This document shows, piece by piece, positions 16,880 to 26,052 of a stretch of DNA of 64,000 bases. The translations under genes were made by a program, and so were the position numbers. The notes beneath the pieces are model-generated. The model had not been told where the DNA came from, did no database searches, and saw only the letters and a program-made list of their open reading frames with translations. Source of the stretch: Yinghuangia seranimata. GTDB lineage: Bacteria; Actinomycetota; Actinomycetes; Streptomycetales; Streptomycetaceae. Numbering within the stretch: position 1 is the first letter of the stretch; each line of letters starts with the position of its first letter. The DNA is taken from NCBI RefSeq assembly GCF_029953285.1, contig NZ_JASAOI010000038.1, positions 157,408-221,407 on the forward strand, written 5' to 3'.

Positions 16880-17419
16880 TTAACCGAGCAGCCGGCGGAT
16901 GCGGTCTTCCGGGGCCTCGCCTTCGATGTGCTCCGGCGGGGCGGGCGGGGCGGGCGGGGCGGGCGGGGCGGGCGTGCCGGGGCCGGGCTCGGGGTCGGCC
17001 GGGGGTTCCGGCGGGTCGGGCACGGCGAGCGCCGGGGTGTTCACCATGACCGCGAGCGCGGTCGGCGGCAGCGTCGAATTCACGGCCAGCTCGAATCCGG
17101 TCCGCGGGTGGGTGGCGACCAGCGCGGCCGTACCGGTGTCCTCGTGGACGGCGAAGTACGCGACGTTCCAGCGCCTGGCGACGGCCTCGTCACGCAGCCG
17201 CGTGACGAGGCCGATGTGCTCGGCGAGTGGTACGTCCATCACCTGGGCTCCGGCGGTGTACGCGTAGACCGCCGGGTCCGGGACGCCGTCCGGCCCGTCG
17301 CAGGGTGCTCCCTGGATCCCCCGCCAGACCGGCTGCCGGTCAGGCCCGAAGACATCGCCGACGAAATCGACGAGGGGGCGCGCGGTGTCGGCGACTTCGT
17401 CCTTGCTCATGGTGCGCAT
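16880..17419 (-). CDS. Cassette 2 protein with Pro-rich tail (MRTMSK family)
   Basis: 179 residues, a paralogue of the protein at 13206-13706, sharing the MRTMSK start, the WRGI-GAP, AYTAGAQ-MDVP and ELAVNST segments and a Pro-rich tail. Here the tail includes a run of APP units encoded by 9-bp G/C repeats near 16940-16975. The function is unknown. It lies 15 bases downstream of the cassette 2 lipoprotein, the same order as in cassette 1, and its frame is intact even though an upstream gene of its cassette is broken. Confidence 0.75.
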   Translation of the reverse strand: MRTMSKDEVADTARPLVDFVGDVFGPDRQPVWRGIQGAPCDGPDGVPDPAVYAYTAGAQVMDVPLAEHIGLVTRLRDEAVARRWNVAYFAVHEDTGTAALVATHPRTGFELAVNSTLPPTALAVMVNTPALAVPDPPEPPADPEPGPGTPAPPAPPAPPAPPEHIEGEAPEDRIRRLLG

Positions 17420-17434
17420 TGCGGCTCCACTCCG

Positions 17435-18040
17435 TCAGGACTCGGCTTCCCGGTAGCAGGCGGGTGACACGAAGACCGCCAGGTGGCGGGCGACCACGTC
17501 GGTACCCGGCGTCACGGCACGCGTCGTCGGCTGAGCCCAGACATGCTGGTTGTCGGTGTCCTTCTCGCCCTTGCGCCCGATCACCTTGATCGCCGCACGG
17601 TTGGTATAGGGGATGTCGGTCTCCAACGGACGAATGACGGTGAATCCCACCGCAGGCAGCCTGCTGCGGATCGCCTCGATCTCCTGGTCGATCTGGGCAT
17701 CCGTCAGCGGCTTGGAGATGAACTGCGCGGTGAACCGTTTGGCTTTTCCGGAGTTGAAGGAGTCGCTCTCCTTGCGGCAGCTTTCGACCAATTCGCGGAA
17801 GTCTCGGCTGTCGTCGGGCGGCGGGTGCATGCCGAGTTCGGCGATGTGCGCGCTGCCGCCGAGTGCCGCGTCCAACATGGCCGCGACTTCCTGGCGGATC
17901 TGCTGGTCGTTGCGCTTGTGCAGGGACTTCAGGTCCGAGTCCTCGGAGTCGATGATCCCGCAGCCGGCCACAACCAAGCACACCGCCGCCGCAACGGCGC
18001 CTGCCGGCACGTACGAACGCCGCGAGCCGGGCCTGGTCAT
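17435..18040 (-). CDS. Cassette 2 lipoprotein
   Basis: 201 residues with a basic N-terminus, a hydrophobic stretch and the lipobox VAGC, so it is predicted to be a membrane-anchored lipoprotein. Like its paralogue at 13727-14326 it continues with an acidic D/E segment and a KRN/KRT-QQI helix, and ends with ACYRE plus a short tail. The ATG overlaps by 4 bases (18037-18040) the stop of the truncated hydrolase frame, preserving the coupling seen in cassette 1. The domain family is unknown to me. Confidence 0.8.
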   Translation of the reverse strand: MTRPGSRRSYVPAGAVAAAVCLVVAGCGIIDSEDSDLKSLHKRNDQQIRQEVAAMLDAALGGSAHIAELGMHPPPDDSRDFRELVESCRKESDSFNSGKAKRFTAQFISKPLTDAQIDQEIEAIRSRLPAVGFTVIRPLETDIPYTNRAAIKVIGRKGEKDTDNQHVWAQPTTRAVTPGTDVVARHLAVFVSPACYREAES

Positions 18041-18435
18041 CGCCCTCCCTGGGTCGGGGCGGTGCCCCGGTTGAGGTTCACGTCCTGGTAGTTCCCCACC
18101 GTGATCGCCCCGATGTTGCGGATGCTGTCGCTGCCCGGGTCCCAGTAGCCGCTGTGTCCGCTGGTGTCGACGTTTTCGGCGTCGGAGTTCTGCGCGCGGG
18201 TGAGCGCGCCGATGATGCGGTTGCTGACCACAGTGGCGTCGTCGCCGCGCTTCCGCTCGGCCGCCTGGGCGGCGTCGGCCGCGGCGGCGTCCGCGGGGGC
18301 CGGCGCCTGGCTCGGCGGCCAGCTCACGGAGCAGTCGTCCCCGACCGTGAAGCCTTCTTGACGGGCGGTCTCGAGTGCGGCCCGGAGTTCGGACTGCGCG
18401 GCTCGGAACTCCTCACATGCCGAGTCGACCGCGCG
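18037..18435 (-). pseudogene. Remnant of a DUF1023 hydrolase (cassette 2)
   Basis: This frame encodes pieces homologous to the hydrolase at 14323-16020: an FRAAQSELRAAL segment, then SVSWPP, then a jump to DTSGHSGYWDPGSDSIRN and the C-terminus. The WXG-like N-terminus and the whole central catalytic region, including the GHSYGS elbow, are missing, about 390 residues internally. It has no credible start of its own. The upstream gene reads into the same DNA in another frame. I read it as a deletion product, not a functional enzyme. Confidence 0.7.
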
Positions 18436-18923
18436 CCGACGCACGCGGTCAGCGCCGCGCCCGCGTCCCATCCGGCCAGTTGCCCGGGGACCTCGTCGGT
18501 GCTGCCGCGCAGCACTCCGGCCTTCGGTTTGAGGGCGTCGGCGACGTCCCGTGCCGCCTTGGACATCATCTGGAGTGTCTCCAGGGAGACCTTGACCGAC
18601 GGTGCGTCATAGGAAGACAGGTCGCCGTTCGGGTGAAACGTCGGCTTGGAAGGGCCCTCGGTGACCGCTTCCTTCACCTCGTCGTACGGGTCGCGGGCCT
18701 TGTCCCAGGCCCACGACGCCTTGTCCTTCACCCACCCGCCGGCGTCCTCGACCGCGCCCACGGACGGGTCGATCACGTTGTTCTCGGCCCAGGAGCCGGC
18801 GTCCTCGACCTTGTCCACCACCGGATCGACCACGTGGTCTTTGATCGGATCGACGACCTTGTCCTTCACGACGTCCTCGACGACGTCGATCGGGTTCGGA
18901 ATGTGCGGAAAACCCAGACCCAT
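18324..18923 (-). CDS. EspC/WXG-like protein, C-terminally truncated and frameshifted (cassette 2)
   Basis: 199 residues. The first 150 or so are homologous to the cassette 1 protein at 16050-16748 (near-identical GFPHIPNPID start, DVVKDKVVDP, one to two AGSW units, GWDAG turn). After about GWDAGAALTACV the homology stops, and the frame runs into DNA that belongs to the hydrolase remnant in a different frame, giving an Arg/Ser-rich nonsense tail. A deletion has thus fused two genes out of frame. The protein may still be made in truncated form, but I would treat it as a decaying gene. A GTG lies directly upstream of the ATG at 18923. Confidence 0.6.
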   Translation of the reverse strand: MGLGFPHIPNPIDVVEDVVKDKVVDPIKDHVVDPVVDKVEDAGSWAENNVIDPSVGAVEDAGGWVKDKASWAWDKARDPYDEVKEAVTEGPSKPTFHPNGDLSSYDAPSVKVSLETLQMMSKAARDVADALKPKAGVLRGSTDEVPGQLAGWDAGAALTACVGARSTRHVRSSEPRSPNSGPHSRPPVKKASRSGTTAP

Positions 18924-18972
18924 CACGCGCCCCCGCTGCGTGTTCCCCGGCGCCCCGCGCGGCGGTTGCGAG

Positions 18973-19011
18973 GGAGGCTAGCAGCACGACCGGTTGGCCG
19001 GGGGGAGTTCC
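18973..19011 (-). promoter_or_regulatory. Conserved upstream element of cassette 2
   Basis: The counterpart of 16799-16837: on the minus strand GGAACTCCCCCC, then CGGTCG, then GCTGCTAGCCTCC. Its conservation next to two paralogous starts suggests a shared promoter. Confidence 0.45.
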
Positions 19012-19029
19012 GGATTTCGCCTGAACGAC

Positions 19030-19066
19030 GAAGTGCCCCGGACCGCAAGGCGGTTCGGGGCACTTC
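19030..19066 (-). terminator. ilvC terminator
   Basis: GAAGTGCCCCGGACCGC (19030-19046) pairs with GCGGTTCGGGGCACTTC (19050-19066) with a single mismatch and a short loop, directly after the ilvC stop. It closes the ilvBNC operon. Confidence 0.75.
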
Positions 19067-19096
19067 GGCAGGCGGGTGCCTGGGGGTCGGGCGGGG

Positions 19097-20200
<1,104 letters not shown>

Positions 20201-20251
20201 TCACACGGCGCTCCTGGGGCACCCGGGCGGTTGCCCGCCCGGGTGCGGGGG

Positions 20252-20776
20252 TCACGCGCTGCGCTCGACGGGGCGCAGCGAGCGGTCGGTGATGGAGCGG
20301 GCGCCGCGACCGATCGCGACGACGCCGGACTGCACCAGCTCCTTGATGCCGAACGGCTCCAGCATGCGCAGCATCGCGCTGAGCTTGTCGCCGCCGCCGG
20401 TCGCCTCGATGGTGACCGCGTCGGGCGACACGTCGACCGTCTTGGCGCGGAACAGTTGGACGATCTCGACGATCTGCGAGCGGGTGTCGTGGTCCGCGCG
20501 GACCTTCACCAGCAGCAGCTCGCGCTGCACGGAGTGCGACGGGTCGAGCTCGACGATCTTGAGGACGTTGACCAGCTTGTTGAGCTGCTTGGTCACCTGC
20601 TCGAGCGGCAGGTCCTCGACCGCCACGACGATCGTGATGCGCGAGATGTCGGGGTGCTCGGTGGTCCCGACGGCGAGCGAGTCGATGTTGAAGCCGCGGC
20701 GCGAGAACAGCGCGGTGATGCGCGCCAGGACACCGGGCTTGTTCTCGACGAGGACCGAGAGGGTGTGCTTGGTCAT
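20252..20776 (-). CDS. ilvN: Acetolactate synthase small (regulatory) subunit
   Basis: Binds valine and confers feedback control on IlvB. 174 residues with an N-terminal ACT domain (HTLSVLVENKPGVLARITALFSRRGFNIDSL) and a C-terminal domain with KFRGKTVDVS-like sequence (here LFRAKTVDVSPDAVTIEATG). Start ATG at 20776. It follows ilvB by 30 bases and is certainly co-transcribed with it. Confidence 0.96.
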   Translation of the reverse strand: MTKHTLSVLVENKPGVLARITALFSRRGFNIDSLAVGTTEHPDISRITIVVAVEDLPLEQVTKQLNKLVNVLKIVELDPSHSVQRELLLVKVRADHDTRSQIVEIVQLFRAKTVDVSPDAVTIEATGGGDKLSAMLRMLEPFGIKELVQSGVVAIGRGARSITDRSLRPVERSA

Positions 20777-20806
20777 GATGGGGCTACGCCTTCCCTTGGG
20801 TCCCGG

Positions 20807-22552
20807 TCACTCTTCGCCGTCGCCGAAGTCCGGGCGCTGGTCCCGGGCGGCGAGGATCTCGTCGTTGGACGTGCCGGCCGCGACCATCGGCCACACCATG
20901 GCGTCCTGGTGGACGACGAAGTCGACGACCACGGGGCGGTCGTTGATCTCCATGGCCTGCTTGATGGTGGCGTCCAGGTCCTCGGGGCGCTCGCAGCGCA
21001 GGCCGACGCAGCCCATCGCGTCCGCGAGCTTCACGAAGTCCGGGATGTGCTTGCTGTGCAGGTCGGTGTTGGAGTAGCGCTGGTTGTAGAACAGCGTCTG
21101 CCACTGCCGGACCATGCCGAGGCTGCCGTTGTTGATGATGGCGACCTTGATCGGGATGTTGTTCAGCGCGCAGGTGACCAGCTCCTGGTTGGTCATCTGG
21201 AAGCAGCCGTCGCCGTCGATCGCCCACACCGTGGTCTCGGGCATGCCGACCTTGGCGCCCATCGCGGCGGGGACCGAGTAGCCCATGGTGCCGGCGCCGC
21301 CCGAGTTGAGCCACGTGTAGGGCTTCTCGTGCTTGATGAAGTGCGCCGCCCACATCTGGTGCTGGCCGACGCCCGCCGCGAAGATCGTGTCCGGTCCGCT
21401 GATGGCGCTCAGCCGCTCGATGACCAGCTGCGGCGACAGTGTCCCGTCCTCCGGGACGTCGTAGCCGAGCGGGTAGCGGTCGCGCCAGTCGTTCAGCGCG
21501 GTCCACCACGCGGAGTAGTCGCCCTTGCGGCCGCCCTCGTGCTCGGCCTGGACGGCGACCACCAGGTCGGCGATGACCTCGCGGGCGTCGCCGACGATCG
21601 GGACGTCGGCGGTGCGGTTCTTGGAGATCTCCGCCGGGTCGATGTCGGCGTGGACGATCGTCGCGTTGGGCGCGAACGTGTCGAGCCGGCCGGTGACCCG
21701 GTCGTCGAAGCGGGCGCCGAGCGAGACGATCAGGTCGGCGCGCTGCAGTGCGGTGACCGCGGCGACGGTGCCGTGCATGCCCGGCATGCCGAGGTGCTGC
21801 GGGTGGCTGTCGGGGAACGCGCCGCGCGCCATCAGCGTGGTGACGACCGGCGCGCCGGTGAGCTCGGCGAGGACGCGCAGCTCGGCGGACGCGTGGGCCT
21901 TGAGGACACCGCCGCCGACGTACAGCACGGGCTGCTTGGCCTCGGACAGCAGGCGCGCGGCCTCGCGGATCTGCTTGGCGTGCGGCCGGGTGACCGGGCG
22001 GTAGCCGGGCAGCTCGGGGGTGCCCGTCCAGACGAACTCGGTGGTCGCCTGCAGCGCGTCCTTGGAGATGTCGACCAGGACCGGGCCGGGGCGGCCGGTG
22101 CTGGCGACGTGGAACGCGGCGGCGATCGTGGAGGCGATCTCGGCCGGGTCGGTGACCAGGAAGTTGTGCTTGGTGATCGGCATCGTGATGCCGCAGATGT
22201 CCGCCTCCTGGAAGGCGTCCGTGCCGATCGCGCCGCTGGGGACCTGGCCGGTGATCGCGACGATCGGCACCGAGTCCATGTGCGCGTCGGCGATCGGCGT
22301 CACCAGGTTGGTCGCGCCGGGGCCGGAGGTGGCCATGCAGACGCCGACGCGGCCGGTCGCCTGGGCGTAGCCCTCGGCGGCGTGCCCGGCGCCCTGCTCG
22401 TGGCGGACGAGGATGTGCCGGACCTTGGTCGAGTCGAGCAGCGGGTCGTACGCGGGGAGGATCGCTCCTCCCGGGATGCCGAAGACGGTGTCTACACCGG
22501 CGGCTTCCAGGGAGCGGATCAGCGCCTGTGCTCCTGTCACCTGCTCAGTCAT
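20807..22552 (-). CDS. ilvB: Acetolactate synthase large (catalytic) subunit
   Basis: TPP-, FAD- and Mg-dependent enzyme making acetolactate and acetohydroxybutyrate. With the ATG at 22552 ([16 protein letters not shown]) it has 581 residues, and an in-frame ATG at 22585 would add 11. The TPP-activating glutamate is in [14 protein letters not shown], and the GDG-NN cofactor motif is in [13 protein letters not shown] through IINN. It leads the ilvB-ilvN-ilvC operon and is preceded by a leader peptide and intrinsic terminator, so expression is attenuated by branched-chain aminoacyl-tRNA supply, as is well established for actinomycetes. Confidence 0.96.
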   Translation of the reverse strand: MTEQVTGAQALIRSLEAAGVDTVFGIPGGAILPAYDPLLDSTKVRHILVRHEQGAGHAAEGYAQATGRVGVCMATSGPGATNLVTPIADAHMDSVPIVAITGQVPSGAIGTDAFQEADICGITMPITKHNFLVTDPAEIASTIAAAFHVASTGRPGPVLVDISKDALQATTEFVWTGTPELPGYRPVTRPHAKQIREAARLLSEAKQPVLYVGGGVLKAHASAELRVLAELTGAPVVTTLMARGAFPDSHPQHLGMPGMHGTVAAVTALQRADLIVSLGARFDDRVTGRLDTFAPNATIVHADIDPAEISKNRTADVPIVGDAREVIADLVVAVQAEHEGGRKGDYSAWWTALNDWRDRYPLGYDVPEDGTLSPQLVIERLSAISGPDTIFAAGVGQHQMWAAHFIKHEKPYTWLNSGGAGTMGYSVPAAMGAKVGMPETTVWAIDGDGCFQMTNQELVTCALNNIPIKVAIINNGSLGMVRQWQTLFYNQRYSNTDLHSKHIPDFVKLADAMGCVGLRCERPEDLDATIKQAMEINDRPVVVDFVVHQDAMVWPMVAAGTSNDEILAARDQRPDFGDGEE

Positions 22553-22633
22553 GGGATTTCGTCTCTTCTCGATCGCGGTCGGCATGTCTCGTCGTGATCG
22601 CTGCGGGCATCGGGCTTCCGGGCCGGTTCACCG

Positions 22634-22671
22634 CAACAAAAAACCCCTCGTGCCGTCAGGCATGCGAGGGG
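22634..22671 (-). terminator. ilvB attenuator terminator
   Basis: On the minus strand CCCCTCGCATGCC pairs with GGCACGAGGGG (two-base bulge) and runs into TTTTTTGTTG, a textbook intrinsic terminator between the leader peptide and ilvB. An alternative stem GCGCGTG/CACGCGC (22674-22680 with 22700-22706) lies just upstream. Confidence 0.88.
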
Positions 22672-22693
22672 AGGCGCGTGGGCTGTCGGGTGC

Positions 22694-22735
22694 TCAGCTC
22701 ACGCGCGCCGTTACTACGAGAATGCGGGTCTGCAT
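22694..22735 (-). CDS. ilvB leader peptide (13 aa)
   Basis: The peptide MQTRILVVTARVS carries consecutive Ile (ATT), Leu (CTC) and Val-Val (GTA GTA) codons; ATT and GTA are rare here. It has a strong ribosome binding region (GGAGGAAAGG) and precedes an intrinsic terminator. This is the known actinobacterial arrangement for attenuation of ilvBNC by all three branched-chain amino acids. Confidence 0.88.
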   Translation of the reverse strand: MQTRILVVTARVS

Positions 22736-22783
22736 GCCCCGACCTTTCCTCCGAGCGTGGGTGCGTGTCAAGCAGCGGCCATT

Positions 22784-22797
22784 CCGGTCTCATCATA
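22784..22797 (-). promoter_or_regulatory. ilvB upstream -10 and shared ATGATGAGACCGG box
   Basis: On the minus strand TATGAT (22792-22797) is a good -10 hexamer, and it overlaps ATGATGAGACCGG, which matches 12 of 13 bases of the box before the cimA leader. No convincing -35 is seen. Overlap of a -10 with a conserved box suggests a repressor site. Confidence 0.5.
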
Positions 22798-22819
22798 CGG
22801 ACTGGATGTCCATTCTGGG

Positions 22820-25540
22820 CTAGCCTTGCGGCCTTTGCACGGGCAGTACGGCCGGACGGTGTTCGCCCCGGCCGACAGCCGGTTCGCCGACGCCCCCCAG
22901 AGTGCCACGGCGCAGCACCCGCAGCACGCCGTCCTCCTCAAGCGGCCCGGAGTACAGGAAGCCCTGGCCGCGCTGGCAGCCCATGTCGCGCAGGATGACC
23001 GCCTGGTCGGGGGTCTCGACGCCGGCCGCCACGAGGGTGAGGCCGAGGTCGAGGCCGAGCCGCACGATCGTCGAGGTGAGCGCGGTCAGGTGCGGGCAGG
23101 AGCCGACCTCGGCGACGAACGAGCGGTCGATCTTGAGTGTGTCGATCGGCATGCGGCGCAGGTACGCGAGCGACGAGTGGCCGGTCCCGAAGTCGTCGAC
23201 GGACAGCCGGACGCCGAGCCGCTTGAGCGCCACGATGCAGTCGATCAGCGCGTCGGCGCCCTCGCCGCGGACGTTCTCGGTGATCTCCAGGGTGAGCGCC
23301 TGCGGGGGCAGCGCCGAGCGGCGCAGGACGTTGTCGACGAGCTCGACGAAACCGGCGCCGGTGAGCTGCCGCGCGGGCAGGCTGAGGCTCGCGCCGACGT
23401 CGTGGCCCGTGGCGCGCCAGCGGGACGCCTGGTCGACCACCTCTTCGAGGACCCAGCGGCCGAGCGGGGTGGCGGGCGCGTCGGCGCCGCCGGACAGCCG
23501 GATGAACTCGGCCGCGCCGACCAGCGCGCCGCGGTCGTCGCGGCGCCGCAGCAGCGCCTCGACGTCGCGGACCCGGCCGGTCGCGAGGTCGACGACCGGC
23601 TGGTACATGACGGTGAGCCGCTTGTCGTGCAGCGCGCGGCGCTGCCGGGCCGCGCGCTCGACCCTGCGCACCGCGTCGATGTGCATCTGCGGCGCGTAGA
23701 CCTCGACGCGGCCCTTGCCGCCGGACTTGGCGCGGTACATCGCCAGGTCGGCGTTGCGCATCAGGTCGGCCGGGTCGATGTCGGGCGTGGAGAACGCGAT
23801 GCCGATCGACGCGGCGACGCGCACCTCGTGGTCGCCGATCCGGTACGGCGTGGACAGCGTGGCCAGCAGCCGCTCGGCGATCTCCCGGATGGCGTGCGGC
23901 GACGCGTCGCCGACCAGCAGCGCGGCGAACTCGTCGCCGCCGAACCGCGCGACGGTGTCGCCGACCCGGACGGCGTGCTCCAGCCGGCGCGCGGCCTGCA
24001 CCAGCAGCTCGTCGCCGACCGCGTGGCCGCCCGCGTCGTTGACCGCCTTGAAGCCGTCGAGGTCGAGGAACAGCACGGCGACCGTGGGGGTGACGCCGCG
24101 GCGCTGCGCGAGGGCGTGCTGGATGCGGTCCTCGAACAGCGCCCGGTTGGGCAGGTCGGTCAGCCGGTCGTGGAACGCGTCGTGCTCGAGCTGGGTCTGC
24201 AGCTTGACCCGGTCGCTGACGTCGCGGCTGTTGAGGATGATGCCGTCGCCGTAGCGGTTGACCGCGGACTCGGTGTGCAGCCACGCGCCGGCCGCGGAGC
24301 GGATGCGGCACTCGACGCGGGTCATCGAGGGCTGGCCGGCCTCGTCGAGGAAGCGGCGCACCTCGGCCTGGACGCGGGCGTTGTCCTCGGGGTGGATGAG
24401 GAGGTCGAGCCGGGTGCCGGCGAGCTCCTCGGGCTCGAAGCCGTAGACGCGGCGGACGGCATGGCTGACGTACTGCAGCACGCCGTCCTTGGCCGCGATC
24501 ATGATGACGTCGCTCGACCCCTGGACGAGGGAGCGGAAGTGGCTCTCCTGGACCGCGAGTTCCTGCGCCATGAAGACGTTGTCGACGAGCGTGATGCCCT
24601 GCCGCAGCACCAGCACGACGAGCACCGAGCCGCCGGCGACCAGCACCACCGGGTCGAGCGCGTGCCCCGCGACGGCGTCGCCGAGCACGCCGGCGGTGCA
24701 CACGGCGGCGGCGATGTACGGGGTGAGCGCGGACAGCATCGAGAAGGTGCGGTGCCCGCCGCTGGGCGGTCCTTCGGCGGCCGCGTCGTCGCCCATCCAC
24801 GGCGCGACGGCGAGCAGCACGCTGCCCGCGAACCAGCCCGCGTCGAGCAGTTCGCCCGAGCGGTAGCCGCCGTGCAGCCCGGGGGTGGTCCACAGCGCGT
24901 CGCTGACGACGGTGACGGCGAGCGCCACCAGGGCGACGTTGAGCGCCGCGCGGTCCGCGTCGCCCGCCCGGATGCGCAGGCCGAGGACCATGCTCACGAG
25001 CAGGATGTCCATCACCGGGTAGGCGAGGGTGAGCGCGATCTTCAGCGCGTCGGACCGGTCGCCGTGCGCGGATCTGGCGAGCGCCATGCTCCAGCCGAGG
25101 GTGAACAGCGAGCCGGCGATCAGCCAGCCGTCGAGCACCAGGCACGACCACGCGGCGAGGCCTTGGGGGCGCTGCGCGACCAGCAGCAGGCCGATGATCG
25201 CGGGCGGCGCGAAGAACAGGAAGAACCAGTCGGCCGGACCGGGGGTGGGGACGACGGTGCCGAGGACGATCTCGTACCAGCCCCAGATGCCGTTGCCGAT
25301 CGCGACCATGCACGCGGACAGCCCGAGCAGCGCCCAGGACAGCCCGGTGCGGCCGGGCAGCCCGGCGGCGCGGACCACGCACGACACCGCCGCGGCGCCC
25401 GCGGCCGCGGACAGCCCGAAGTCGCCCATGGTGAGCGACACCGCGGGGCTGCCCCAGCCGAGGAGCGCGCCGACGGCATAGGCGAGGCACAGGGGAACGG
25501 CGACGGACAGGGCACGCCGCCTGGTACGGGTTCCGGACAA
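22820..25540 (-). CDS. Membrane PAS-GGDEF-EAL protein (c-di-GMP turnover)
   Basis: 906 residues: about eight membrane helices in the first 310, a PAS domain (about 325-430), GGDEF (motif FGGDEF near 533-537) and EAL (EAL at 661-663). Both catalytic motifs are intact, and the EAL partner residues LEITEN, VDDFGTGHSS, KIDRSF and AAGVET are present. It could therefore make and/or degrade c-di-GMP; which activity dominates cannot be read from sequence. The only start in this frame near the conserved N-terminus is TTG at 25540 with no good ribosome site. A BldD-like box lies in the upstream intergenic region. From synteny it corresponds to the c-di-GMP gene beside ilvB in streptomycetes. Confidence 0.9.
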   Translation of the reverse strand: MSGTRTRRRALSVAVPLCLAYAVGALLGWGSPAVSLTMGDFGLSAAAGAAAVSCVVRAAGLPGRTGLSWALLGLSACMVAIGNGIWGWYEIVLGTVVPTPGPADWFFLFFAPPAIIGLLLVAQRPQGLAAWSCLVLDGWLIAGSLFTLGWSMALARSAHGDRSDALKIALTLAYPVMDILLVSMVLGLRIRAGDADRAALNVALVALAVTVVSDALWTTPGLHGGYRSGELLDAGWFAGSVLLAVAPWMGDDAAAEGPPSGGHRTFSMLSALTPYIAAAVCTAGVLGDAVAGHALDPVVLVAGGSVLVVLVLRQGITLVDNVFMAQELAVQESHFRSLVQGSSDVIMIAAKDGVLQYVSHAVRRVYGFEPEELAGTRLDLLIHPEDNARVQAEVRRFLDEAGQPSMTRVECRIRSAAGAWLHTESAVNRYGDGIILNSRDVSDRVKLQTQLEHDAFHDRLTDLPNRALFEDRIQHALAQRRGVTPTVAVLFLDLDGFKAVNDAGGHAVGDELLVQAARRLEHAVRVGDTVARFGGDEFAALLVGDASPHAIREIAERLLATLSTPYRIGDHEVRVAASIGIAFSTPDIDPADLMRNADLAMYRAKSGGKGRVEVYAPQMHIDAVRRVERAARQRRALHDKRLTVMYQPVVDLATGRVRDVEALLRRRDDRGALVGAAEFIRLSGGADAPATPLGRWVLEEVVDQASRWRATGHDVGASLSLPARQLTGAGFVELVDNVLRRSALPPQALTLEITENVRGEGADALIDCIVALKRLGVRLSVDDFGTGHSSLAYLRRMPIDTLKIDRSFVAEVGSCPHLTALTSTIVRLGLDLGLTLVAAGVETPDQAVILRDMGCQRGQGFLYSGPLEEDGVLRVLRRGTLGGVGEPAVGRGEHRPAVLPVQRPQG

Positions 25541-26052
25541 GGCCAGTGGTCACGCCCGCTCGGAGCGCCCGCCGCGGGTCGCTCGGGGGCGGCTGGGACG
25601 CGGCTCGCTACGCGCCTGCTGCGCGCGGCTGCTGACGGCGCGGTAGTCCCCCGGCATGGACGGCTCCCCTCCTCGCCCGACCGGATCCGACCGGTCGCGG
25701 CGCAGAACTGACGGTTTGGTTACCGACGTCGACGCTGCGGTGCGTCCGCTCGTGTGCCGAGGCCGGCCTGCCCCTCCCGGGCCCGATACTGCGCACCCCT
25801 CGGCGTTCCACGATTCGGACGATACACCACTTCAGTTACTGTGTGCTCGCTTCCCAAAACACAGAGTAACTAACTTTCCCCACCCGCACGCCCTGTTCCA
25901 GCGAAGTTGTGCCGATGTGCGGGGGCGGGTGCCCGGACGTGCGCAAACGCGCACGCGCCCGCATTTCCGCAAGGTCCCGCCACGCGGGAGACCGCCGCCG
26001 CGCCAGCCGATTCGCGCCGTTACCCTCCCCCTGACGAACCTTGGAGGGGACA
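25541..26052. other. Divergent intergenic region between the c-di-GMP gene and the GT-C protein
   Basis: 512 bases with no gene. An A/T-enriched centre (25820-25880) contains an imperfect inverted repeat 25834-25871 (AGTTAC arms plus TGTGT/ACACA). Promoters for both flanking genes must lie here. The best-defined element is the BldD-like box listed separately. Confidence 0.5.
25856..25870. promoter_or_regulatory. BldD-like operator box
   Basis: AAAACACAGAGTAAC matches 8 of the 9 specified positions of the published BldD consensus nTnACnC(A/T)GnGTnAn (only the first T fails). It forms one half of a larger inverted repeat. BldD-c-di-GMP is known to repress c-di-GMP genes in Streptomyces, and this box lies upstream of a GGDEF-EAL gene, which makes it plausible. 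Confidence 0.5.

Noticed and set aside
16930..16980. Regulatory GC repeat (GGGGCGGGC units)
   Set aside because: It encodes the Ala-Pro-Pro tail of the cassette 2 protein and needs no other explanation.
18037..18471. Independent gene starting with ATG at 18471
   Set aside because: That ATG lies in the GWDAG codons of another frame, has no ribosome site, and the N-terminus is not homologous; the frame is a hydrolase remnant.
10284..18923. Complete type VII secretion locus
   Set aside because: No EccC ATPase, EccB/D/E membrane protein or mycosin is present in the window; only substrate-like and accessory proteins are seen.
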